64,000 bases of DNA from JAOAGA01 sp964540515 (lineage in GTDB: Bacteria; CALINM01). Shown here in pieces: positions 7,755 to 17,450 of this stretch (position 1 is the first letter of the stretch; each line of letters opens with the position of its first letter). Below the pieces are notes generated by a model, which ran no database searches, was not told the origin of the DNA, and worked only from the letters and a program-made list of their open reading frames with translations. Both the position numbers and the translations under genes were made by a program. The DNA is taken from the NCBI GenBank assembly GCA_964540515.1, contig CAZIMS010000005.1:1-64000 (forward strand). The letters are read 5' to 3'.

Positions 7755-9220
7755 TAGAGAAAGATAAGCTATTTGAGATAATAAATCCCATTAAGATTGA
7801 TGGAGATATACCTTCTGGATTTTCTTTTATTACTAATGATACAAGAGAGCTTAAAGAAGGCTCATTATTCTTTGCCATCAAGGGTGAAAAGTACGATGGT
7901 CACGATTTAATTAAAGATAATAAGAGCAAAATAGCTGCTGTTGTAATTGAGAGAGACGTAGCTACTGATGTACCAAAAATTTTTGTTACTTCCAGCAGGG
8001 AGGCCTATTTTAAACTCCTTGAGTTTACCCATAATATTGACTTAAATAAGTTTAGGACAATAGGTATTACTGGCACGAACGGAAAAACAACCTTCACTTA
8101 TATAATGGAAAGTATTTTTAAAAGTGCAGGACTTTTATCAGGAATAATTGGTACCATTAATTATAGATGTGGAGAATTTTCCTCTTTAGCTGATAACACT
8201 ACTCCAGATTTAAAAAGACTGATACCTCTCTTTAAAAAGTTCTTAGAGTTTGGTGCTGAAAATATCGTTATGGAAGTATCATCTCACTCCCTTAAGCAAG
8301 GTAGGCTAGTAGGTCTTTTGTTTGATGGTGCGATTTTCTCAAATCTAACTCCCGAACATCTTGATTTTCACAGTGATATGGAAGATTACTATAAATCAAA
8401 AAAACTACTCTTTACTAATTATCTAAAAAAACATGCCTTTGGTGTTATCAATATAGATGACCCCTATGGCGAAAGGCTTTTTCTTGAATTAGGCGATAGT
8501 AGAATGATAACTTACTCCTTTAAGAAAAAGGCGAGATATCGCTGTAAGCTTTTAAAGAATGATATAGAGGGACTAAGGTTTGAGATTAGCGCTGATGAAT
8601 TAAACGATGTAGTGTCATCTAAACTTAAAGGTGGTTTTAATGCCTATAATGTTGCGTCTGCTTATATTACAGCCTTAAATCTCGGTATAGATAAAGAAAA
8701 AGTAAAAATAGGAATTCTAAATCTACATAACGTACCAGGGAGGATGGAAGAAGTTAATAATGACTGTGGTCTTAAGGTCTTTGTAGATTATGCCCATACT
8801 CCTGATGCCTTAGAGAATGTTTTGAAAACAATAAAAGAGATAGCCAAAGGAAGGATAATAACTGTCTTTGGATGTGGTGGTGATAGAGATAAAACCAAAA
8901 GAAAGCCTATGGGAGAGATAGCATCAAAATATTCAGATTTGGTTATTGTAACCTCCGATAATCCAAGAACAGAAGACCCCAATGCTATAATAGAGGATAT
9001 AAAAAAAGGGATAGACTTTTCCAAAAGGGTTCTTATTCAGCCTGATAGAGAAAAGGCAATATATGATGCTGTCTACTCTGCTAAGAGAGGTGATACTATT
9101 CTTATAGCAGGTAAGGGGCATGAAGATTACCAGATTATAAAAGATAATAAAATTTTTTTCTCAGATCAGCAAGTTGCTCAACAGGCATTAAGGAAGAGGG
9201 AATGTTTGGCAAGGGTATAG
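7751..9220 (+). CDS. murE: UDP-MurNAc-tripeptide synthetase MurE (meso-DAP type)
   Basis: ATP-dependent ligase adding the third residue to UDP-MurNAc-Ala-Glu. At 489 residues it has the P-loop GTNGKTT (108-114), the central Mur ligase domain with YYKSKKLLF, and the C-terminal motif DNPRTEDP (DNPR at 403-406), which marks enzymes that use meso-diaminopimelate rather than lysine. This fits the dap genes at 23027-26814. Four-base overlap with ftsI, 19-base overlap with murF. Confidence 0.97.
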   Translation: MIEKDKLFEIINPIKIDGDIPSGFSFITNDTRELKEGSLFFAIKGEKYDGHDLIKDNKSKIAAVVIERDVATDVPKIFVTSSREAYFKLLEFTHNIDLNKFRTIGITGTNGKTTFTYIMESIFKSAGLLSGIIGTINYRCGEFSSLADNTTPDLKRLIPLFKKFLEFGAENIVMEVSSHSLKQGRLVGLLFDGAIFSNLTPEHLDFHSDMEDYYKSKKLLFTNYLKKHAFGVINIDDPYGERLFLELGDSRMITYSFKKKARYRCKLLKNDIEGLRFEISADELNDVVSSKLKGGFNAYNVASAYITALNLGIDKEKVKIGILNLHNVPGRMEEVNNDCGLKVFVDYAHTPDALENVLKTIKEIAKGRIITVFGCGGDRDKTKRKPMGEIASKYSDLVIVTSDNPRTEDPNAIIEDIKKGIDFSKRVLIQPDREKAIYDAVYSAKRGDTILIAGKGHEDYQIIKDNKIFFSDQQVAQQALRKRECLARV

Positions 9221-10548
9221 ACTTTAGGAAGGCAATAAAAGCAGAGATTATGGGTAACGAAGAAATATCTTTTGATGGTATCTCTACGGACTCAAGAACA
9301 ATAAAAGATAATGAGGTCTTTCTTGCCTTAAAGGGACCAAATTTTGATGGCCATAGCTTTATTGAAAGTTTAAAGGGAAAGGCAAAAGGTTTTATAGTAG
9401 ATAAGGAGTTTGATATAAAAGGTGGTAAAAATTTTTTTGTAGTAAAAGTAGACGATACCTTAAGAGCTTATGGAAAGATTGCCAACTACTGGAGAAGAAA
9501 GATTAATCCAAAGCTGATTGGTATTACAGGAAGTTTAGGTAAGACAACAACAAAGGAGTTAGTAGGAGAGGTCTTAAGTAAGAAAACAAAAGTACTAAAG
9601 ACAGAAGGGAATTTAAACAACATTATTGGCCTATCGAAGATGTTGTTGTCTCTTAGAGATCAGAAGATAGCAGTTCTTGAGATGGGGATAAATAATTTCG
9701 GTGAGATGGCCCATCTTTGTGAGATAGCTGAACCAGATATTGGTATCGTCACTAATATAGCTCCTGTCCACTTAGGGGGTTTAAAAAGTCTTAGCAATAT
9801 TTACAGAGAAAAAACAGTTATCTTTGACTGCTCTAAGGAGGCAATATTTATTAATAAAGAAGACAGTTTTTTGAAAAAATATGACAAAGAGGGTGTAAAA
9901 AAAGTATATTTTGGTAAAGGCACGGAGTACAGTTATGGTAGTCATAGAATTAGCAGCTTTGATTATATGATGGTTAACATAAATGCTCAAGGAAAAGAGA
10001 TAGAGTTAAAATTTCCCTATATAAATCTTGGGTTACCTATAATTCTTGCATTGGCTGTCTCTGTTGGGAAATATTTTAATGTAAGTGATGATGATATAAA
10101 AAGGGCCATTCAAGAGGTAAAACTACCAAAATTAAGAATGGAAGTCATAGATGTAAAAGGTAAGAAAGTTATTCTTGATGCCTACAACTCAAACCCAGTC
10201 TCTTTGAAATATGCTTTAAAAACATTAATGGAACTTGAAGGTAATAAAAAATCTGTTGTACTTGGTGATATTAAAGAGCTTGGAAGATACAGCAAATACT
10301 ATCATGTCCTAATCGCCAAAGTTTTAATAAAACTTAAATTAAAAGAGATAATCTTAGTAGGTGATGAGATGTTTTATACCCATACCTATTTGAAAGAAAA
10401 CAAGGTAAAACATAACTACTTTAAAAGAGTAGATGATGCCAAAGAGTGCTTTGATAATATGATAAATAAATCTGACATAATCCTTATTAAGGGATCCCGT
10501 GCAGTAAAATTAGAGAAGCTTTTAGGAGAGTCCCTCTATGCTCTATAA
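9202..10548 (+). CDS. murF: UDP-MurNAc-tripeptide:D-Ala-D-Ala ligase MurF
   Basis: Adds D-Ala-D-Ala (made by Ddl, 17447-18349) to the UDP-MurNAc tripeptide. 448 residues; the N-terminal domain includes FDGISTDSRTI, the P-loop GSLGKTT is at 110-116, and ILDAYNSNPVSLKYAL in the C-terminal region is typical. The start lies inside the murE end behind GGAAGAGGG, so the two are coupled; the end overlaps mraY. Confidence 0.96.
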   Translation: MFGKGIDFRKAIKAEIMGNEEISFDGISTDSRTIKDNEVFLALKGPNFDGHSFIESLKGKAKGFIVDKEFDIKGGKNFFVVKVDDTLRAYGKIANYWRRKINPKLIGITGSLGKTTTKELVGEVLSKKTKVLKTEGNLNNIIGLSKMLLSLRDQKIAVLEMGINNFGEMAHLCEIAEPDIGIVTNIAPVHLGGLKSLSNIYREKTVIFDCSKEAIFINKEDSFLKKYDKEGVKKVYFGKGTEYSYGSHRISSFDYMMVNINAQGKEIELKFPYINLGLPIILALAVSVGKYFNVSDDDIKRAIQEVKLPKLRMEVIDVKGKKVILDAYNSNPVSLKYALKTLMELEGNKKSVVLGDIKELGRYSKYYHVLIAKVLIKLKLKEIILVGDEMFYTHTYLKENKVKHNYFKRVDDAKECFDNMINKSDIILIKGSRAVKLEKLLGESLYAL

Positions 10549-11620
10549 CTTACTTTATCCTTTAAAGGAATACTTTACACCTCTAAATGTTTTAAGATAT
10601 ATAACCTTTAGATCTATCTGGGCAATTGTTACAGCTTTTATAATTACCCTCATAATTGGTCCTAAGATTATTAAGTGGCTTGAGAAAAACCAAGTGAAGC
10701 AGGTTGTTAGAGAAGATGGTCCTGAGACCCATTTCCAAAAAAAAGGAACCCCAACGATGGGTGGTATAATGATATTAATATCCCTATGTGTATCAGTGAT
10801 TCTTTGGGGAGATCTTACAAACAAGTATATATACGTAACTCTATTTGGGACAATTTCTTTAGGACTTTTAGGTTTTGCCGACGATTATAAAAAGGTCAAA
10901 GAAGGCTCAAGTAAGGGTGTCTCTGGTAAGGCAAAGCTAATTATTCAGTTTTTAATAGGATTGGTAATAGGTATATTCATATATTATGACCCTGCCTTTA
11001 AAGATGGCTTTGCAGTGCCTTTTTTAAAGTTTGTAGAAAAATATTGGAGCTTAGGATTTTTGATGATACCCTTTGTTATACTTGTAATAGCAGGTACATC
11101 TAATGCTGTAAATCTTACAGATGGGTTAGATGGTTTAGCAATTGTGCCAGTAATGACAACAGCTTTTGTCTTTATGTTACTCTCCTATATTACAGGAAAT
11201 GTTAAGATCGCAAACTACTTGCAAGTTCCCTATGTAGCAGGTATTGGTGAGTTGGCAGTATTTTGCGCTGCTATAGTTGGTGCTGGATTAGGTTTTTTGT
11301 GGTTTAACGCCTATCCGGCAATTGTTTTTATGGGGGATACAGGCTCCTTGGCTTTGGGAGGCGCTTTAGGAATAGTAGCACTCCTTTCAAAGCATCCCTT
11401 TCTTTTGATAATTGCTGGTGGGATTTTTGTATTAGAAGCGATATCAGTTATAATTCAGGTCTTATCATTTAAGCTTACTGGCAAGAGAATCTTTAGGATG
11501 GCTCCAATACACCATCACTTTGAGAAAAAGGGTGGCTATGAGACCCATATAGTAATTAGATTCTGGATTGTCTCTATAATGCTTGCTTTGATTACTCTAT
11601 CAACTCTAAAGTTGAGGTAG
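10538..11620 (+). CDS. mraY: Phospho-MurNAc-pentapeptide transferase MraY
   Basis: Integral membrane enzyme making lipid I from UDP-MurNAc-pentapeptide and undecaprenyl phosphate. 360 residues with about ten hydrophobic helices. Conserved sites: KKGTPTMGG near 68-76, FADDYKK with D115/D116, NLTDGLDGL at 192-200, and APIHHHFEKKG near 324. Eleven-base overlap with murF. Confidence 0.98.
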   Translation: MLYNLLYPLKEYFTPLNVLRYITFRSIWAIVTAFIITLIIGPKIIKWLEKNQVKQVVREDGPETHFQKKGTPTMGGIMILISLCVSVILWGDLTNKYIYVTLFGTISLGLLGFADDYKKVKEGSSKGVSGKAKLIIQFLIGLVIGIFIYYDPAFKDGFAVPFLKFVEKYWSLGFLMIPFVILVIAGTSNAVNLTDGLDGLAIVPVMTTAFVFMLLSYITGNVKIANYLQVPYVAGIGELAVFCAAIVGAGLGFLWFNAYPAIVFMGDTGSLALGGALGIVALLSKHPFLLIIAGGIFVLEAISVIIQVLSFKLTGKRIFRMAPIHHHFEKKGGYETHIVIRFWIVSIMLALITLSTLKLR

Positions 11621-11622
11621 TT

Positions 11623-12996
11623 ATGAAGATAAAGGATAAGAGATTTTTGATAGTAGGTGCTGGGATAAGTGGGATAAAAAGTGCCCTCTTTCTAAAAAAA
11701 AGAGGAGGTACAGTTTTTGTAAATGACATTAAGCCACAGGCAAGTCTTGAAAAAGAGGTTAAAATTTTAGAAGAAAACTCCATTCCCTATCTCTTTGGAG
11801 AACACAGGGAAGAGTTTTTTTTGAATCAAAATTATATTATCGTGAGTCCTGGTGTGCCTCATAGGACAGAGTTGTTTAATAAGGCAAGGGAAAGAGGTAT
11901 TGAGATATTGGGAGAGATTGAGCTCGCTAGTAGATTTATCTCTACACCAATTATAGCTATTACCGGTACAAACGGCAAAACAACAACTACTACACTTATA
12001 GGAGAGATTCTAAAGGGGGCAGGAAAAGACGTCTTTGTAGGCGGGAATATAGGTACTCCCTTGATTGAGTATGCAGAAGATGACAGTAAAGATCTTGTGG
12101 TTCTTGAAGTTTCAAGTTTTCAGCTTGAAACAATTAGCCATTTCCACCCCTATGGGGCAATTTTACTAAATATTACGCCGGATCATCTTGATAGGTATGA
12201 TGGTATGGAAGATTATGCCGAAGCAAAGATGAGGATTTTTGAAAATCAAGAATCCTTTGATTTTGCTGTGATTAATGTAGATGATCCTTGGGTTAATAGG
12301 TATAAATATGGGATTCTTTCGGAAATTTTACCCTTTTCCATAAAAAAGGAGTTGAAAAAAGGAGCCTATTATAGAGAAGAGAAAATTATATTAAGACACC
12401 AATTATTAAAAGGTGAAGAGGTAATTAACTCAAAAGATATTGCCCTTAAGGGGCTTCACAATATGGAAAATGTAATGGCAAGTCTATTAACTGCCATTGA
12501 GTTAGGTATAGAGTTAGATAGTATTAGGGAGACCTTAGCTAAATTCACAGGGCTACATCATAGGGTTGAGTTTGTTGATGAGATAAAGGGGGTGTCTTTT
12601 TACAATGACTCGAAGGGAACAAATGTAGGTGCTACCGAAAAAGCTCTGGCAGGTTTTAATGAGAAAGTAGTGTTGATATTAGGTGGTAGAGATAAGGGTG
12701 GTGATTATACTTTTTTAAAAGAGGAAATAAAAAGAGTTGTGAAAACCATTGTCGCTATCGGTGAGGCAAAGGAAAAGATTTACAATCAGCTAAGGGATTT
12801 AGTTCCTGTAGTAATTTCTGAGGGTTTTGAAGAGGCCGTTAAGATTGCTTTTAATATAGCTGAAAAAGGAGATATAGTACTTCTCTCACCTGCTTGCTCA
12901 AGCTTTGATATGTTTTCATCATATGTTGAGAGGGGTAATAAGTTTGTTGAGATAGTAAAAAAAATGAAGGAGGAGCTTTCCTATAAAGATAGATAA
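11623..12996 (+). CDS. murD: UDP-MurNAc-L-Ala:D-Glu ligase MurD
   Basis: Cytoplasmic ligase of 457 residues. N-terminal Rossmann-like domain (LIVGAGISGIKSALFL), P-loop GTNGKTTTT from residue 115, central domain with VLEVSSFQLE and ITPDHLDRY, and C-terminal domain with FYNDSKGTNVGATEKAL and LILGGRDKGGD. Its last codons carry the AAGGAGGAG that appears to serve as ribosome site for ftsW, and the two genes likely overlap by 14 bases. Confidence 0.97.
   Translation: MKIKDKRFLIVGAGISGIKSALFLKKRGGTVFVNDIKPQASLEKEVKILEENSIPYLFGEHREEFFLNQNYIIVSPGVPHRTELFNKARERGIEILGEIELASRFISTPIIAITGTNGKTTTTTLIGEILKGAGKDVFVGGNIGTPLIEYAEDDSKDLVVLEVSSFQLETISHFHPYGAILLNITPDHLDRYDGMEDYAEAKMRIFENQESFDFAVINVDDPWVNRYKYGILSEILPFSIKKELKKGAYYREEKIILRHQLLKGEEVINSKDIALKGLHNMENVMASLLTAIELGIELDSIRETLAKFTGLHHRVEFVDEIKGVSFYNDSKGTNVGATEKALAGFNEKVVLILGGRDKGGDYTFLKEEIKRVVKTIVAIGEAKEKIYNQLRDLVPVVISEGFEEAVKIAFNIAEKGDIVLLSPACSSFDMFSSYVERGNKFVEIVKKMKEELSYKDR
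12967..12985 (+). promoter_or_regulatory. Strong Shine-Dalgarno ahead of a putative AUA start (ftsW)
   Basis: AAGGAGGAG at 12967-12975 is followed after 7 bases by ATA at 12983. The ftsW frame has no ATG, GTG, TTG or CTG between its upstream stop (TGA 12965-12967) and the ATG at 13043, yet it encodes the conserved FtsW N-terminus there. This site decides the start in favour of ATA, unless the base is a sequencing error for ATG. Confidence 0.65.
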
Positions 12997-14077
12997 ATAT
13001 ATATTTATCCCCTTTTTATTTCTTATATGTTTTGGTGCTATTATGGTTCTATCCTCTGGGGTTAGCCTAAAAGGGGAAGGGCAGTTTATTAGTTTGTTTT
13101 TTAGACATCTTACAATGTTAGCTATAGGGACAATTGCCCTTTTATTTGCTCTCTTTATACCACTCGAAAAATGGCAGAATAATATCTATTGGCTTCTTTT
13201 ATTGTCCATAATACTTATGGTGCTTGTCTTATTTCCTGGTATAGGTGCCACAGTAAAGGGTGCAAAGAGGTGGATTAATACACCTTTTGGTTTTAGATTG
13301 CAGCCATCTTTTATATGTAAACTCATATTGATAATGTTTATGGCTTCCTCTCTGAGCAAGAAAAATCCTGAAAAGCTTACAAGCTTTAAGAAAGGCATTT
13401 TGCCTTACTTGATAATAATATTTATATTAGGTCTTCTTTTTATGGCTGAACCAGACTTTGGTGGTTTTTTTGTTGTTTTAACCATAGCACTTGTAATGTT
13501 ATTAGTTGCTGGAACATCTCTTAAGCACTGGCTAAGCATAGTTTTGGGTATTGGCATTCCAGCTGTTTTATATCTTGCCTATAGTCAAAACTATAGAGCA
13601 GCAAGAATAAAAGCCTTTCTTAATATCTGGAAGCATCAGGAAGGTGCTTCCTATCAGATTGTTCAGTCATTGTATTCCTTTGCTGCTGGTGGTATTACAG
13701 GTGCTGGATTTGGTGGGGGTAGACAGAAGATGAGTTTTTTGCCAGAGGCTCATACAGATTTTATTTTTGCAGTAATTGGAGAGGAGACAGGACTGGTTGG
13801 GTCTTTGTTAGTAGGATTTGCTTTCTTGATGATTACTCTTAGAGGTTTTATGATAGCAATAAAGATTTGTGATAAAAACAGTTTTCATTCCTTACTTGCC
13901 TGTGGTATTACTCTTTTTATATCTTTAGGTGCGGTACTAAATATGCTTGTTAATCTGTCTCTTGCTCCACCTAAAGGGTTGCCTCTGCCCTTTATAAGTT
14001 ATGGAGGAACTGCAACTATTTGTTATATGTTTGCTATTGGGTTATTGCTAAATATTAGTAGGAGGGCCGAGGATTGA
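12983..14077 (+). CDS. ftsW: Septal peptidoglycan glycosyltransferase FtsW
   Basis: SEDS-family polytopic membrane protein polymerizing lipid II at the septum with FtsI. From the first ATG (13043) the protein would be 344 residues and would lose most of its first transmembrane helix. Extending to ATA at 12983 gives 364 residues starting IKIDKYIFIPFLFLICFGAI, the expected FtsW beginning, behind a consensus ribosome site. Conserved regions include KGAKRWI, PSFICKLILIMFMAS, EPDFGG, SYQIVQSLYSFAAGGITGAG, LPEAHTDFIFAVIGEETG and LPFISYGGTATI. Located between murD and murG as usual. Identity is certain; the AUA start is inferred. Confidence 0.92.
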   Translation: MKIDKYIFIPFLFLICFGAIMVLSSGVSLKGEGQFISLFFRHLTMLAIGTIALLFALFIPLEKWQNNIYWLLLLSIILMVLVLFPGIGATVKGAKRWINTPFGFRLQPSFICKLILIMFMASSLSKKNPEKLTSFKKGILPYLIIIFILGLLFMAEPDFGGFFVVLTIALVMLLVAGTSLKHWLSIVLGIGIPAVLYLAYSQNYRAARIKAFLNIWKHQEGASYQIVQSLYSFAAGGITGAGFGGGRQKMSFLPEAHTDFIFAVIGEETGLVGSLLVGFAFLMITLRGFMIAIKICDKNSFHSLLACGITLFISLGAVLNMLVNLSLAPPKGLPLPFISYGGTATICYMFAIGLLLNISRRAED

Positions 14078-15141
14078 TAGTAATCACAGGTGGTGGTACT
14101 GGGGGACATGTAATACCGGCTATGAGCTTAGCAGAGGTTTTTTCAGAGAAGGGATATGAAGTTCTATATATAGGGAGCGAGAAAGGTATAGAGAAAAAGA
14201 TTTTTACTGGCGATATAAAAAAGATATTTCTTAATCTGTCTGGTATAAAGGGTAAGGATTTATTTACCTCTATTAAAGGGTTTGTTCTGACTATAGCTGC
14301 CTCTTTTAAAATTTTTTTTCTTTTTATAAAGAAAAAACCATCTGTGGTTATAGGAACAGGAGGTTTTGTTTGTATCCCTGCTGTAATTACAGGTTATTTA
14401 TTAGGTGCTAAGATCTATCTGCAGGAACAAAATGCCGTACCTGGTGCTTCGGTTAAATATTTATCAAAACTTGCAAGAAAGATATTTCTTGGTTTTGAAG
14501 ATTGCAAGAGATATTTTCCCAAAGAGAAGGTGGTAGTTACTGGTAATCCGATAAAAAGCATATTTTTTAAAGAAGAGATAAAATACAATAAAAGGAAGGA
14601 TGGTGAGAAACTCTCTTTATTAGTAATTGGTGGTTCCCAGGGCTCAAAATTTGTTAATGAGTTAATGTTTTCTACAATAGCTCATCTTGAGTCTGGTAAA
14701 ATAAAAGTTTTTCATCAAACCGGTGAGAGATACAAGGATGTAGCTATTTATGAGTACAGAAGGAACAATATTGAGGCAGAAGTTTTTGCCTTTACAGATA
14801 GAATTATTGATTATTACAAAAAATCTCATTTAGTAATAGGTAGATCCGGGGCGATGAGTGTATCAGAGTTGATAGCAGTAAAGAGACCAGCCATATTAAT
14901 ACCATTTCCTTATGCTATATATGATCATCAAGCAAGAAATGGGGAGTTTTTAAAAAAAAGAGGTTGCGCTTTACTTTTTAGAGAAAATGAGATTAATCCA
15001 GAGATGTTAGCAAAGATTATTGTAGATTTTTATAACCATCCTGAGAAGTTGGAGGATATGGCTAAGGGTTATGATAAGTTTGAGATGAAAAACTCTGCAC
15101 AGATAATAGTTAATAAAATTATGGAGGATCTGGGTGTATAA
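14074..15141 (+). CDS. murG: Lipid II synthase MurG (GlcNAc transferase)
   Basis: Membrane-associated GT28 enzyme adding GlcNAc to lipid I. 355 residues; the N-terminal GGGTGGHVIPAMSLA glycine-rich loop and the C-terminal domain with VIGGSQGSKFVNE, GRSGAMSVSELIA and PYAIYDHQARNGEFL are diagnostic. Starts at TTG overlapping the ftsW stop (TTGA), with AGGAGGG upstream. Confidence 0.97.
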   Translation: MIVITGGGTGGHVIPAMSLAEVFSEKGYEVLYIGSEKGIEKKIFTGDIKKIFLNLSGIKGKDLFTSIKGFVLTIAASFKIFFLFIKKKPSVVIGTGGFVCIPAVITGYLLGAKIYLQEQNAVPGASVKYLSKLARKIFLGFEDCKRYFPKEKVVVTGNPIKSIFFKEEIKYNKRKDGEKLSLLVIGGSQGSKFVNELMFSTIAHLESGKIKVFHQTGERYKDVAIYEYRRNNIEAEVFAFTDRIIDYYKKSHLVIGRSGAMSVSELIAVKRPAILIPFPYAIYDHQARNGEFLKKRGCALLFRENEINPEMLAKIIVDFYNHPEKLEDMAKGYDKFEMKNSAQIIVNKIMEDLGV

Positions 15142-16504
15142 GAAGGATTTAAAGATACATTTTGTTGGTATTGGTGGTATAGGGATGAGTGGCATTGCTG
15201 AGGTCTTGATTAATCTTGGCTATAATGTTTCTGGATCTGACCTTAAGGAGACTGAGATAACAAAAAGGCTTGAGGGACTGGGGGCAGAGATATATTATGG
15301 CCATAGTGAAGATAACTTAAGAGATGTGGGCTGTGTTGTTGTATCAAGTGCAATTAAGAGAGATAATCCAGAGCTTTTGAAGGCCTATGATATTAATATT
15401 CCCGTAATCCTTAGAGCAGAGATGTTGGCAGAGCTTTTAAGAATGAAGTATAGTGTTCTTGTAGCAGGCACACATGGTAAGACAACTACAACTTCTTTAA
15501 TTGCTCATATGCTCCATTGTGCTAATATGGATCCCACAATGGTTGTTGGTGGGAAACTCAATAATTTTGGCACCAATGCAAAGTTGGGGCAGGGAAGCTT
15601 TGTTGTAGCGGAGGCAGATGAGAGTGATGGTAGCTTTCTATTACTATCTCCTACCATAGCCATAGTTACAAATATTGAGAGAGAACATATTGAGCATTAC
15701 GGTGATTATGAAAAATTAGAAAGGTCCTTCGTAGAGTTTTTAAATAAAGTGCCCTTTTATGGTCTAAATATTGTATGTCTTGATGACCCAGGCGTTCAGA
15801 GGATTATATCAAGACTAAATCGCAGAGTTATGACCTATGGACTTTCTAAACAAGCTGATATTCAGGCTCAAAATGTTAAGCTTGGCAAAGAGGGAAGTGA
15901 GTTTGATATAATATTTTCAGGAGAAAATTTAGGAAAGATTAAGACTAATGTATTAGGGATACATAACGTACTAAACTCTTTAGCGGTAATAGGAGTTGCC
16001 ATTGAGTTGGGCATAAGCTTTGATAAATTGGAAATAGCCTTCAATACATTTAATGGCATCCAGAGAAGGTTTCAGGTAAAAGGGACGGAAAGGGATATTA
16101 GGGTTATTGATGATTATGGGCATCATCCAACAGAGATTAAAGCAACACTTAAAACTGCAAGAAATTATTGGGATGGTAGGATAGTTGTATTATTCCAACC
16201 CCATAGATACTCAAGGACTAAGGACCTCTTCGATGATTTCTTAACATCCTTCTACGATGCAGATGTAGTGGCAGTAATGGATATTTATAGTGCCCAGGAG
16301 GAAGAGATACCTGGTGTATCTGGAAAACTCTTAGCAGAGGGTATAAAAAAACACGGGCATAAAGAGGTATATTTTGTAGGGGATAAAGAGAGTTCTCTAA
16401 ATTTTCTAAAAGATTTTTTAAGGGCTGGGGATCTTTTGGTTACCCTCGGTGCAGGCGATGTCTATAAAGTTGGAGAGATGCTTCTAGAATGGTTAAGAAA
16501 ATAA
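15134..16504 (+). CDS. murC: UDP-MurNAc:L-alanine ligase MurC
   Basis: First Mur ligase, 456 residues. N-terminal HFVGIGGIGMSGIAEVL binds the UDP-sugar; the P-loop GTHGKTTTT (from 112) is of the MurC type; the central EADESDGSFL, the IDDYGHHPTEIKATL and FQPHRYSRTKDLF motifs follow. GTG start inside the murG end. Nothing unusual seen. Confidence 0.97.
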   Translation: MYKKDLKIHFVGIGGIGMSGIAEVLINLGYNVSGSDLKETEITKRLEGLGAEIYYGHSEDNLRDVGCVVVSSAIKRDNPELLKAYDINIPVILRAEMLAELLRMKYSVLVAGTHGKTTTTSLIAHMLHCANMDPTMVVGGKLNNFGTNAKLGQGSFVVAEADESDGSFLLLSPTIAIVTNIEREHIEHYGDYEKLERSFVEFLNKVPFYGLNIVCLDDPGVQRIISRLNRRVMTYGLSKQADIQAQNVKLGKEGSEFDIIFSGENLGKIKTNVLGIHNVLNSLAVIGVAIELGISFDKLEIAFNTFNGIQRRFQVKGTERDIRVIDDYGHHPTEIKATLKTARNYWDGRIVVLFQPHRYSRTKDLFDDFLTSFYDADVVAVMDIYSAQEEEIPGVSGKLLAEGIKKHGHKEVYFVGDKESSLNFLKDFLRAGDLLVTLGAGDVYKVGEMLLEWLRK

Positions 16505-16529
16505 ATTTTTTTATATCCTATGGAGGGAT

Positions 16530-17450
16530 ATGTTAGAAAATTTTAGAGGCAAAATAGAAGAGAATTTTCCTTTAAAAAATCTGACAACCTGGAAGATTGG
16601 TGGAGAGGCAAGATATGTGTTTTTTCCATTGGATAATAAAGATATAGAGATTGCCCTCGCTTTTGCAAAAGAGAAAGGGTTGTCCTTTTATATAATGGGA
16701 AACGGTAGTAATATACTAGTTGGAGATGATTTTTATGACGGCCTTGTGGTAAACCTAAGAGAGGGATTTAAAGAAAAGGCAATAATAAAATATACGGACA
16801 AAGAAGTGGAGATTTATTTAGGTGCAGGCAACCTAACTGCTGAAATTATAAATTTTTCTATACGAGAGGAGCTTACTGGCTTAGAGTTTATAGCTGGAAT
16901 ACCGGCTACTTTAGGTGGTTTATTAAGGATGAACGGTGGTGCTTTTAATAATGAGATAATGAGTTTTGTAAAGAGTATAAATTTTTATAGCCCCAAGAGG
17001 GCTTTTTATAGCCTTTCTAAAGAAGATCTTAGTTATGGTTATAGGAGTTTAGAGATAGAAGAGGAAACATTAATTTTAGGTGGGCTCTTTGCATTAAAAA
17101 AAGGAGAGGAGAGAGGTATTAAAGAAAAAGTAGAGTATTACTTAAAGGAGAGAAAAAGTAAACAACCTCTTGATATGCCTAGTTGTGGTTCTGTTTTTAA
17201 AAACCCCGAAGGGAATTATGCTGGTAAGATAATTGAAGATTTAGGTCTTAAGGGTTATCAGGTGGGTGGTGCGAAGATATCGGAAAAGCATGCAAACTTT
17301 ATTGTGAACACAGGCAATGCTTCTGCAAAGGATGTCTTGACATTAATAGAGTTTGTAAAGCAAAAGGCCTATCTCAAAAAGGGGATCATCCTTAAAGAAG
17401 AGATGGTTTATTTTAATATCAATAAAAAAGTAAGGGCGATGGTGTTATGA
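16530..17450 (+). CDS. murB: UDP-N-acetylenolpyruvoylglucosamine reductase MurB
   Basis: FAD-dependent reductase making UDP-MurNAc. 306 residues. FAD-binding MGNGSNILV at 56-64, GLEFIAGIPATLGG at 117-130, YGYRSLEI at 169-176, and the catalytic-serine motif SCGSVFKNPEG (S221). The compact length and SCGS motif fit type II MurB. Good GGAGGG ribosome site; stop overlaps ddl (ATGA). Confidence 0.96.
   Translation: MLENFRGKIEENFPLKNLTTWKIGGEARYVFFPLDNKDIEIALAFAKEKGLSFYIMGNGSNILVGDDFYDGLVVNLREGFKEKAIIKYTDKEVEIYLGAGNLTAEIINFSIREELTGLEFIAGIPATLGGLLRMNGGAFNNEIMSFVKSINFYSPKRAFYSLSKEDLSYGYRSLEIEEETLILGGLFALKKGEERGIKEKVEYYLKERKSKQPLDMPSCGSVFKNPEGNYAGKIIEDLGLKGYQVGGAKISEKHANFIVNTGNASAKDVLTLIEFVKQKAYLKKGIILKEEMVYFNINKKVRAMVL

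Noticed and set aside
13043..13045. ATG as the ftsW start
   Set aside because: It would delete most of the first transmembrane helix and has no ribosome site, whereas AAGGAGGAG plus the expected N-terminus lies upstream at 12967-13042.
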